Assembly: GCA_020736575.1 (NCBI GenBank)
Contig: JAGPYM010000048.1
Coordinates: 62,001-126,000 of the forward strand
From: Thelonectria olida
Lineage: Eukaryota > Ascomycota > Sordariomycetes > Hypocreales > Nectriaceae
Direction of reading: 5' to 3'
Length of the DNA stretch: 64,000 bases
The translations under genes were made by a program, and so were the position numbers. Of the stretch, positions 56,284 to 64,000 are shown one piece after another. The notes beneath the pieces are model-generated. The model saw only the letters and a program-made list of their open reading frames with translations, was not told the origin of the DNA and did not search any database. How positions within the stretch are numbered: position 1 is the first letter of the stretch; each line of letters opens with the position of its first letter.

Positions 56284-59172
56284 CCCGTCGGTTCCGTCTG
56301 TGTGGGGCACACAGGTTGACCGACTAAGTGAGACTTTCACTAAGTCGGGCACAAAAGTCCCGGACAAGCACAAAAGTCCCGGACAAGCGTTCTCTGCCCC
56401 GCGTCGCGTTTCCAGTACATTTTTACGTATAAACTACGACACGAACCCGTGTAAATCGGTGTTCAAGCGTCCAACATCGTTATGACCGAACTTTCAGCTG
56501 CCCAGAAGGCAGCTGAAGCAATTCTAGCATCACGAGCCCCTCCAATTCGAACCTTACGGTCACGGAAGCCTCGAAAACGCCTGACAATACGCGAAGCTGC
56601 CGATCGATTCAACGCGTCAAAGTCTGCAGTTGCCGATGCCCTCAAATCACTGACTTCAGGAAAACCACGCCTCATGGGGCGGCCCCGGCTGCTTACGGAC
56701 GATGAAGATGAGGCTATCGTAGCTTTCGTTCTTTGGCTCCAGCGCACCGGGCTGCCGGCCTCGAAATTCGAGGTCGTTGACGCTGCAAATACGCTCCGCA
56801 GCCGCCGGGACCCTAATGCGCAACCTGTATCGCGATCGTGGTATTCGAGGTTTCTTAAGGATCATCCGCAGCTTCAGAAGGCACGGCTGAGGCCCGTGGA
56901 GGCATCACGACGAGGCTTTGAGGAGTCAGAAATGCAGGAAACGCAGGAATTCTTCGAGCAACTTGCTAAGACGATCAAGGAGTTCCGAATCGGTCCCTCG
57001 GAGACCTGGAATGAAGATGAATGCGGTATTATAATCGGCTTGCTTCGTCACCGGCTAGAGGTCCTGATCATCAAGACTAGAGGAAGCAATAAGGTATCAA
57101 CTTTATGCCCGGGAAATCGTGAGATGATGACTTTGCTAGGGACCGGCAGCGCAATAGGCGATACGATCCCTCCCTGGCTTATCTTCAAGACCCTCCCAAC
57201 GCTGGATTTTGCCGATATCGATGCTCATGAAGAGATGCGTTTCTCACAGTCAGAGACCGGCTTCTGCAATAGCGAGATTTTCTTTGAATGGGTTCATCAC
57301 TTCAACCGGTGGTCCTGGGAGAAGTCAGCAACTGCACAAGCAAAGGAAGCTAGCTTCCACGACTGGTTTGGCTGTGACGAGCACCTTAGGCACCCGCTTT
57401 TACCTCACATTACATATGACATCCCCCCAGGAACCGAAGAAATGGAGGAAAAAGACCGTATTTTCCGGCTGCTCGTGATCGACGGCTTCACGGGTCACGG
57501 AGCCTTCATTTTCAGGGAATATTGTAAGAAATTCGATATCATCGTCGTCACCCTGCTGCCACACTCAACGCATATGACCCAGCCGATGGATGTGGGTGTT
57601 TTTCAGCCGCTCAAAGCAACACATCAAAAGGTGCTTAGGCAGGCGCTTCGTGGAGGGGCAATAACCTTCTCAAGGCTTGAATTCATGGAAGGATTTCAGG
57701 TGAGTTGATCTTAACGTCTTAATCCTTCGCTGCTGATATTAGTAGCGCATTTTCGACGGCGGCTTCAAGCCAAAGAACATCATATCCGGCTTTGAGAAGT
57801 CAGGCATTTTCCCACCTGATCCCACGCCTGTGGTGAAAGTGATGCTTCAAAAGAGACGAAAAAAACAGCAACCAATCGATCCAGGGCTCGAGAACCTGCT
57901 TCCCAAGGAAACCCGCTTCCAGGGCGCTTCTGACGCTGCCCGAGACATTCGAAACCGATATCACGATGTGCTCAGCTCTCCGACCCGCAGCCGGCTTCAA
58001 AATCTAGGTGCTATAGCTGCTGAAGCCTCCGTGATGGAAAGCAGCCTGTTAGTTCACGTTTCTTCCTACCAAGAGCGCCTTTCGAAGCAATACAACCGGC
58101 GAAGGAAGCTAAAGGTTCCTGTCACTAAAGATGGGGCTTTTTCCTCGTCTTTGAGCCTCAAGGATATGCGCCAGTATCGCGAAAAACTTCATGCTAATGA
58201 ACGGAAGAAGCAGGAAAGGCAGGAGCTTCGAGCCCATAGGAAATTCGCAAAAGCCGAGATAGAGAAGCTTCGCACCGAGTGGCGAGCTAATAAGGAAGTC
58301 ATCATCAACGGCATCAAAAAGAAGCTGTATTTCAAGCCGTGGCTTGAGCACACAGGCCGGTCAAATGACTTTATTTCCCTTGAGACCCAGGCTTCCGAAT
58401 TCACCCGCCTTTTGAATGAAAAGACTGACGGCTTCATGATCGATAGCCCTCATCCCCCAGAAGTCCTTGAGTCTATTCGGAAGTCCCGATACGCACCAAA
58501 GCCGCTGAACGCGGTGGATTGGAGCGCCACGCCTCCCGAGCCCGGAAGTGACGATCCTGAAGAATTCCGCCTCGACCGAAGCAGCAGCGTTGATTACGAT
58601 AGCCTCGTTCAACAGCCAGAAACGCCGCCTTGGATAACATCGTCACCGCCGCCGACTGCGACCGAAGAAACACAGCTTACAGAGGCGTTAACCCAAGCCT
58701 CAATACAGCTGCCTTCAACGCCGTGCCCGCCCGAGACTCAACCACACACGCCGCGATGGAAACAGATGGCAGAAATCATTAGAAAAGGCAAGACCGCTCA
58801 GGCTGCCCGACTTCGCGATGCCAGAGACGATAATAACAGATGAAATACGTGGTGTTGTGCCTCGAGAGGCAGGAAAAGCTGGGTTAAAAGGCGGGCTATT
58901 TCAATAGCTATATGGTCAGAATTGATGAGAAAAAAGCAGCTTCTGTGCAAAGGTTCGACTACAAATAGCTTCCCTTTCATATTTTGTACGAAAAAATCAA
59001 CAGGGACGGTTAGAATAATAGAAGGATATCAATTTCACACCTAGCCACCGCCAAAAGTGCGATTTTCCGATGTCCGGGACTTTTGTGCTTGTCCGGGACT
59101 TTTGTGCCCGACTTAGTGAAAGTCTCACTTAGTCGGTCAACCTGTGTGCCCCACACAGACGGAACCGACGGG
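56284..59172 (+). mobile_element. pogo/Fot1-like DNA transposon, full length
   Basis: 2889 bp with identical 102-bp terminal inverted repeats (56284-56385 and 59071-59172), starting CCCGTCGGTTCCGTC, and TA on both sides (56282-56283 and 59173-59174), the Tc1/mariner/pogo target duplication. Each end contains the tandem pair GCACAAAAGTCCCGGACA and two palindromes (GTGTGGGGCACAC and GACTAAGTGA...TCACTAAGTC). One intron-containing transposase gene lies inside. The intact ends and open frame suggest recent or possible current activity. Confidence 0.9.
56482..58843 (+). CDS. pogo-like DDE transposase with one intron
   Basis: Exon 1 runs from 56482 to about 57702 (…EFMEGFQ), then an intron from GTGAGTTGATC (57701-57703 region) to TTAG at about 57743, after which RIFDGGFKPKNIISGFEKSG continues in the frame ending 58843. 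Total is about 760 residues. The N-terminus has a helix-turn-helix (LTIREAADRFNASKSAVADAL) and a CENP-B-like second domain (GLPASKFEVVDAANTL, RSWYSRFLKDHP). The DDE_1 catalytic core has ETWNEDECGIIIG (first Asp), LLVIDGFTGHG (second) and PHSTHMTQPMDVGVFQPLK (third, with the typical HxTQPLD-like motif). The C-terminal half is charged and coiled. It should excise and reinsert the element at TA. No disabling change seen. Confidence 0.85.
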
Positions 59173-59286
59173 TAGGTGTCTCATTGAATACACTAATAGG
59201 CACTCGCAATAGTGGACCACTCCGTTTTGCGTCGCAAAACAACGAAATTGGTCCGTGCACGCTCTTTGACCCCCAGGGCGGTCAAT
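59173..59286. other. Right arm of the MITE-like repeat and spacer
   Basis: Holds the right half of the outer repeat (to 59262) and a short GC-rich spacer before the LINE C tail. Confidence 0.4.
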
Positions 59287-59624
59287 GATGAATGAATGAA
59301 TGAAATTTATTGCGCCCGGGAGGACCTAGCCTCATAGGGCCAAAGACGCTAATCTGTTTTCGATTCTACCGATTGGTCGTGATCACCCATAGCCCTACAC
59401 TCTTCCTCATCCGCTGGTTGGTTTCGCCTCGCTTGACTCTGATGTGGCAGGCCTGCTTGAAGGCCAATTTCTCCAAGTGTTCAGCATCCTATCTTCAGCA
59501 GCTGAAGCATGGTCTGCCAGCTTGAGGCTGTTTGATGTTAGTATCGTCAGATTTGGCCGCTAAATGTGGTTAGTCAGTAGGTTATACAGTCTGGTTTGCC
59601 TCAAGTCTCCTCGTGTCCATAGCG
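59287..59624 (-). mobile_element. LINE family C 3' end fragment
   Basis: Minus strand: the end of ORF2 (near 59590-59624, matching the C-terminal codons at 6180-6244), then the 3' UTR with AGATAGGATGCTGAACACTT and GGAGAAATTGGCCTTCAAGC, the CCCTATGAGGCTAGGTCCTC box, and a CATT tail (59287-59304 as AATG on plus). Confidence 0.8.
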
Positions 59625-59745
59625 AGCTTGTATGTATGTATGTCGTAAAGTCCCCTATTGGGTTGGCACAGGACGTGCTGAGCTAGAATCTCTAATGCTA
59701 AAATCTACGCAATGCTAAAGGGCGGGTACGCCAGCCTATAGGGGT
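59625..59745 (-). mobile_element. LINE B-like 3' end fragment inside LINE C
   Basis: On the plus strand TGTATGTATGTATGT is followed by CGTAAAGTCCCCTATTGG and GCACAGGACGTGCTGAGCTA, matching the LINE B 3' UTR at 33180-33260. Compared with LINE B it lacks the CGTCCGGGAGGCC part, so it is a variant or deleted copy. It sits in the C-terminal coding region of the LINE C fragment. Confidence 0.7.
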
Positions 59746-59991
59746 CACTGTTGCAAAACCCCAAAAAGCACGTTCAAGCAAGTGAAGCGGGTCTGCATAA
59801 ATAACTTACGCCCCACAGTACATTGAGCCATGTACTTTTACGCAAAACCTCATTGAATTTAGACATAGCTTACAACAGCGGCAAGAGCAGCGGGACCGCA
59901 GCGAACCAGCGCGGAATAGCTTCATCCCGCGCCGCGGACAAAGTCCCTCTACAAAAGGGCTAACCACCCCTTTTATTGACAATATCAACGC
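59746..59991. other. Short spacer, nothing recognised
   Basis: DNA between the LINE B-like end and the stop of the Cys-rich gene. No terminal repeat could be paired with the right side of the integrase. Confidence 0.35.
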
Positions 59992-60839
59992 TCAGTTATC
60001 CTCGTCCTCTTCCTCCTCTTCAACCCTGCCTTCCTCGTCCGGCTTGTTGAGCTGCTATGCATGGATTTAGCCACGGAATGTTGTTGCAGGTTAACCCACT
60101 TACAGTCCAGAGCCGAGCAGCCTCAGCGATGACCTCCAGCGCCGCAACCTTTCGCTCCTCGAGCGTTATTTCACCTGCTTCACCGCGGGGAGCCAAAGCA
60201 GGAGCGCAAGCTTGAGCGCCAGCAGGGCTATGGTTGACAGCGGCACCGCAAGCACGCAGCTGCTGTGCTGCACGCTGAGCAGCAGAGCGCCAGCCATCGC
60301 CGGGATCTTTATTTGCATCGTCGATCTGCCGATTCAATTCCCAGAATGCACGCACCGCAGCGACAGCGCCGGTAGGGACCTACACAGCAGCTGATTAGCA
60401 ACTCATTAGCCGGAAACACAGAAAGGCTCCTCACAGGCCTGCAGGTGTGACCGTTCCTTGCGCAGTCCCAGCAAGCAGCACCAGTATCTATCCCCTGTAT
60501 GTCAGCCCGGCAAGCTTATATGAAAGAATGGTTACTTTCTGTTCTGAGAGGTACACTCATGCCCGGGGCTCTTTGCAGCGCGAGTAACACAGGGGCGGCA
60601 GGGGAAGTCTCGCGCCGAGCCGATGGGAGGAGCCTTCTTCTTCTGCGTCCTCTTCTTCTGCTCAAACAGGTGTATTAGTAGTGGTCCATTGATTGTAGAG
60701 CAGCTGGTTGGCATACAGTAACCTTGTTCGCGGATTTACGGGCGCTGGGCCGGATGCTTTTGTCGTTGCTGTTGGGCCGGACCCTACCCGACGTGCCCAC
60801 GCCATCCACGCCCGCAGCGACTGGATCAGCGGTAGACAT
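59992..60839 (-). CDS. Small Cys-rich protein, divergent from the integrase
   Basis: Family unknown. Start at Met 60839 (MSTADPVAAGVDGVGTSG...). Introns at 60722-60658 (65 nt), 60434-60380 (55 nt) and 60103-60052 (52 nt, GTAAGT...GCAG) join in phase; the last exon ends EEGRVEEEEEDEDN at 59992. One junction near 60535-60495 does not keep phase (a GTAACC...ACAG pair of 41 nt), so either a base is wrong or the gene is broken. The body has two metal-binding-like motifs, CRPCVTRAAKSPGHEC and CWDCARNGHTC, then a helical region (VAAVRAFWELNRQIDDA). The start lies 319 bp from the integrase ATG on the other strand. Its position suggests it may be a second gene of the same mobile element. Confidence 0.5.
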
Positions 60840-61158
60840 TATGATGATGCTGATTGATGGCGCCACGGAAACGGTCAGGGGAGGCGCCGTCAACTTACTT
60901 GGCGACGGTGATAAATTAGAATGGCACAGAAAGATCATTTATCAAAAGGTCACTTGTGGCCTCCATGAATCGGGTCGCGTCCAAGCTATTCCTAATGGAT
61001 CGCTGTGCTAGTTCGCACCGGGCCAGCTATAGAGCCGCCGCGGGGCAGTGGAGTACGTCAATCGCGTTTGCTCAAATAGGGGTTCCGCCCTCTAAACCCC
61101 CTATTCCTCGCACCAATACCACATTATCGTCCCTATCTTCATCCTCATCTTCAATGCT

Positions 61159-62534
61159 ATGGCACGGCCACCCAATCCAATCGATCAGCACCGCGACTAT
61201 ATCAGTTTGCTGTACCTCAATGGCGTCTCGCGAAGCCAGATCCAGTATAAGCTTCGGAAGCATTACCACATCGCTGTTAACCTCAGCACAATCTCCCGTC
61301 GGATAGCCAGCTGGGGACTTCCACGTCAGCAATCACGCACCACTGAGACGCCAGAGCTTATAGAGGCTATCCGCGACCTGATCCTCCGCATTGGGCTTAG
61401 CGAGAGTCAGACCATGAGTGTCTTGCAGAGGCAAGGCTGGCCCATCACCAAAAGAGGACTCAAACGTATCAGACTCCACCCGGACCGCCGCTGGATACGT
61501 CGCATCAATAGCGATGAAGAACGACTTGCTTTGCTGAAGAAGACGGAACAGGTTATTGTCGAGATGACGCAACAATCTAATGCCATTGCAGGATATGGAA
61601 GACGTTTTCTGCAGCCCTATCTGCGCCAGCAACAGCAACTCTGGGTACCAAGAGATCCCCTCTTTGAGATGTACAAAATCATGTTCCCGAGCGAGGTTGA
61701 GATGCGCAAACGGATGATGCGGAGGAAGAAGGGACAGTTTCTGGTCCCAGGACCAAATTACCAGTGGTGTATTGACGGCCACGACAAGCTGAAGGCGTAT
61801 GGCTTCCAGATATACGCTGCGATCGATGCCTACTCACGCAACATTATCTGGTTCTATGTCGGGCCTTCTGCTTCCACCGCCTTGAGCGTGCTGAAACAGT
61901 ATCTGGCTGCGTGCGACGCCTACGGCTTCCGCCCGTGGTATCTGCAGTCAGACAGGGGTAGCGAAAACGCCATTGGTCGCGGCAGCCCATTGGAACTTTG
62001 CTTTGGCCGCTGGCGGATGTGTGGAATGGAATGGCCAGGTCTTCCAACAGGGCAAGCGATTGAAGGATTCCTACAAGGCAGCACCGAGCACGAAGAACGT
62101 CAGGATTGAGAGTTGGTGGGAGCGTATGCTTCACGTCTCTTCCCGACAGTGGGTAGACTACTTTGGAGAGCTTGCTAGGGATGGGGACTTTGACGGCGAT
62201 ATGCTTGAGCCTTGAGGACCAGATTGCCGTCTACGCTGTCTTCGAAGATGTACTGCGTCAAGAGCTCTTCGATTTCGTGGAGGCGTAGAATCTACACAAA
62301 ATACGCCTCCAGAAGAACCGGCCTCATGTTGTCCACGGCCAACCCTGGATGAATTACCATTACCCTGACCCAAGCAAGGCTTGCAATTGGGGAATTCCCA
62401 TCGATCGCACAGTTTTAGGTGAATTGGTACGACCATTGGCTAACATCAATATCAACACATGTCTAGAGCCGGAGACAAAGGGCTGGTGCCGCCAAGTTCT
62501 TAGAGAAATGGGTTACGATAGTTATAGGTTTTAG
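61159..62534 (+). pseudogene. rve-type DDE integrase/transposase, decayed
   Basis: The N-terminus has a helix-turn-helix (LLYLNGVSRSQIQYKLR, LSTISRRIASWGL). The integrase core then follows: YQWCIDGHDKLKAYGFQIYA (first Asp), AIDAYSRNIIWFYV, YLQSDRGSE (second Asp) and, in another frame, NVRIESWWERMLHVSSRQW (candidate Glu). This D-D-E arrangement with IDG-x-x-KL and RIE-x-W resembles the integrase-core proteins known from fish and other eukaryotes rather than LTR retroelement integrases. Frame 1 holds to about 61966 (extra A in GAAAACG), frame 2 to about 62203, then frame 0, with a TAG at 62286-62288 where TGG is expected (EAWNLHK). The frame ends at 62534 (REMGYDSYRF). Hence a pseudogene. The family name is uncertain. 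Confidence 0.65.
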
Positions 62535-62579
62535 GATGTTTGTACACCTCTCATGCGCTAATACGCGAAAGCCAGGGAG

Positions 62580-63158
62580 GCGGGCATGAGGAAGGAGATT
62601 ATCTTATCCGGTTGGAGATTTACTGGAAATTGGCCTATCAACCGTCACAAAGCTCTAACACATCCGGAAATTCAACCGGACAAAGAAAAACCGCTGGAAC
62701 AGTTCCAGACACCGAGCCCTCCTCCACTGCACTCAGATGATACGCCGAAAACGAGCCGGCAAGTGAGGGATATGGCCAAACACCGAAGTCGTCCGACCAG
62801 GCGGAAGTACAGTAAGATCGCAAAGGGTTTGGAAGCTTTAGAGATGAAGGTGGCCGTTCAGAATGCGCGGATTACTGGTCTCGAAGAGCAGATGGCCCAG
62901 CTGCGGCGAGGGAAGAAAAGAAAGGCGGTACCGAACCCGAACCGACGATTCATGGCTCTGGCGGAGGCTCTAGCGGCTGGGGAAGCTCTTCCTGACTCAA
63001 AGGAGGTAGAAATAGAAGTGGATGTGGATGAGGAGGTCGAGTCGGTGATTGAGGTGGGTGTCAGGTCAGAGGACGAAAGTGAGGAATTTATGGTCGTAAC
63101 AAAGCACTGCCAGCGCACACGGAGCGGTCGGGAGGTCAAAAAACCACACAGAGAGTAA
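62580..63158 (+). pseudogene. pogo-like transposase C-terminal fragment
   Basis: The frame includes ILSGWRFTGNWPINRHKALT (the conserved post-DDE segment), a coiled stretch LEMKVAVQNARITGLEEQMA and RGKKRKAVPNPNRRFMALAE, as in Fot1/Tan1-type C-termini, then an acidic tail ending at 63158. The catalytic domain is missing. It starts shortly after the decayed integrase. Confidence 0.75.
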
Positions 63159-63680
63159 AATTCAAGCAATTCTCTATAGAAAATCCGAGTGGCTTCATTT
63201 TTAATGGACAAGGTGGTTGGTTTCTGCGTGCATCAAATATTGGATTTTGTATGGGGCGATGATTTTTTGTGCTATGCTTTAAGTGGTGTGATTCTTTAAG
63301 TGGTGGGGGATGGTATGTATTTATCTCGCCCTCAGCTTGATGCCACAATCGCTGCGTACTCTTTCAGTACAGCGATGAACCTCTTTGTGACGATAAACCT
63401 CTACACGCTTTATCTTCCAACTCGTCGAGAGCTTCCCGGGTCTTCTTCAAACTCCGTCATGTCGCTCCGCATGCGAAAGAGACGAACATTCCTAGCTGTT
63501 GCCATCGCTCAGCTCTTAGTCGCTACTGCGGTTGAGGCCGTCTTTTTTACTCTGTCCTTCGCCTTCGGGAAAAGACATGCATGGCCGATATTCTTGCTCA
63601 ACTCCATTGTTCCCATGAATATGTGGAGAGAAGTGAGTCAAGCTCCCGAGTCTTGATGGCAGCTAACAGACACAAGTCTT
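63159..63680 (+). other. Possible membrane-protein fragment
   Basis: The frame at 63300-63656 contains two hydrophobic segments (AYSFSTAMNLFVTINLYTLY and FLAVAIAQLLVATAVEAVFF) and ends shortly before the DUF3435-like sequence. No family is recognised, and it may be an exon of a decayed gene. Confidence 0.3.
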
Positions 63681-64000
63681 TTCCCTCCGGGCCGTGGGGA
63701 AAAGCGTTCTCGTCTTGGTTTGGTGGTGAATCTGGTGAACGTCAAGAAGTCAGCGGGAGTATCCGAAAAGAAGGTTTTCGGCTTTCACGAAGAAGACACT
63801 CTTCTGCATGATCCTATACTCCACATGCTATCTTTGGCGTTTGCCGACGGAGCATTCCGCAATGAGTTTTCCAGTCCTGAACAAATCTATGAGATGGTTG
63901 TTCCGGCGCACATGGATCGGGTGAAAATACCGTGGAAAGAGGAATGGCGAGGGCGACCGATTTTCCGCGATGTCGATGGCTTGAAGGTGTCTCTTGAGAA
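63681..64000 (+). CDS. DUF3435-like (tyrosine recombinase) fragment, runs off the window
   Basis: The open frame reads RSRLGLVVNLVNVKKSAGVS, FGFHEEDTLLHDPILHMLSL, AFADGAFRNEF, SPEQIYEMVVPAHMDRVKI and PWKEEWRGRPIFRDVDG to the window edge. The hhDPILHhLhLAFADxAF pattern and the WK-x(8)-PhFR pattern are those of DUF3435, the fungal domain related to Crypton/Starship tyrosine recombinases. A stop near 63654 interrupts the upstream frame. The domain continues to the right, so integrity and active-site residues cannot be judged. Confidence 0.6.

Larger units (their letters stand above)
56225..59262. repeat. MITE-like repeat, interrupted by a pogo element
   Basis: GCGTGCACGGAC at 56225-56236 is inverted as GTCCGTGCACGC at 59251-59262. 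Removing the inner pogo element (56284-59172) and one TA leaves about 148 bp with these 12-bp inverted ends, the size and form of a MITE. No duplication is visible outside it. The same terminal word occurs in the tandem repeat at 45.7 kb. Confidence 0.55.

Noticed and set aside
1..64000. tRNA, rRNA genes or CRISPR arrays
   Set aside because: No cloverleaf with matching A and B boxes, no rRNA core motif and no regularly spaced repeats were seen; eukaryotic content makes CRISPR implausible.

Overview
The window is nuclear DNA of a filamentous ascomycete (Pezizomycotina). The evidence is short GT-AG introns (about 46-80 nt, one of 427 nt) with CTAAC/CTGAC-like branch sites, fungal-only families (DUF2417, OrsD-like/DUF3505, DUF3435, a fungal HNH family) and a heavy load of fungal transposons (Tad-like LINEs, pogo/Fot1, hAT). 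I cannot name the species. All family names come from reading the protein sequences, not from a search.

Layout. 1-6.5 kb: unrecognised DNA, a frameshifted hAT transposon and a 5'-truncated LINE (family C). 6.5-17 kb: the gene-bearing arm, with a DUF2417/hydrolase membrane protein, a PAQR receptor-like protein, a VCX1-type Ca2+/H+ exchanger and an EBP-family protein. The first three each need one small indel to read through. 17-24 kb: fragments of a hydrolase and a PLP enzyme, an ORF1-only LINE C derivative, a LINE A copy and a nearly complete LINE B copy inserted in LINE A. 24-32 kb: one intact unknown gene, a pogo fragment, a single-pass membrane protein gene and a LINE A fragment. 32.4-39.1 kb: a full-length, apparently intact LINE B (ORF1 plus ORF2) placed directly against the 5' piece of another LINE B copy. 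40.5-45.5 kb: a divergent pair, a Cys-rich/Pro-rich protein and a dynamin-like GTPase. 46.3-49.8 kb: an OrsD-like gene split by a LINE C insertion with a clear target-site duplication. 49.9-51.5 kb: an HNH protein. 53.6-55.3 kb: a Cys-rich single-pass protein running into pogo and hAT remnants. 56.2-59.3 kb: a full-length pogo-like element with 102-bp inverted repeats, nested in a MITE-like repeat. 60-62.5 kb: a Cys-rich gene divergent from a decayed rve-type integrase. The right edge carries a DUF3435-like (tyrosine recombinase) fragment.

The most unusual signal is the relation between LINE families. Family B occurs at three insertion junctions, each flanked by the same 13-mer, GACAGCAGGCACC, and at two of the loci that 13-mer lies in the 3' UTR of family A. 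B therefore looks like a site-preferring parasite of another retrotransposon. In addition, two inverted B copies about 10 kb apart match almost perfectly over about 3.1 kb and then diverge abruptly in their last about 0.6 kb. This suggests gene conversion or inversion between them, or an assembly artefact.
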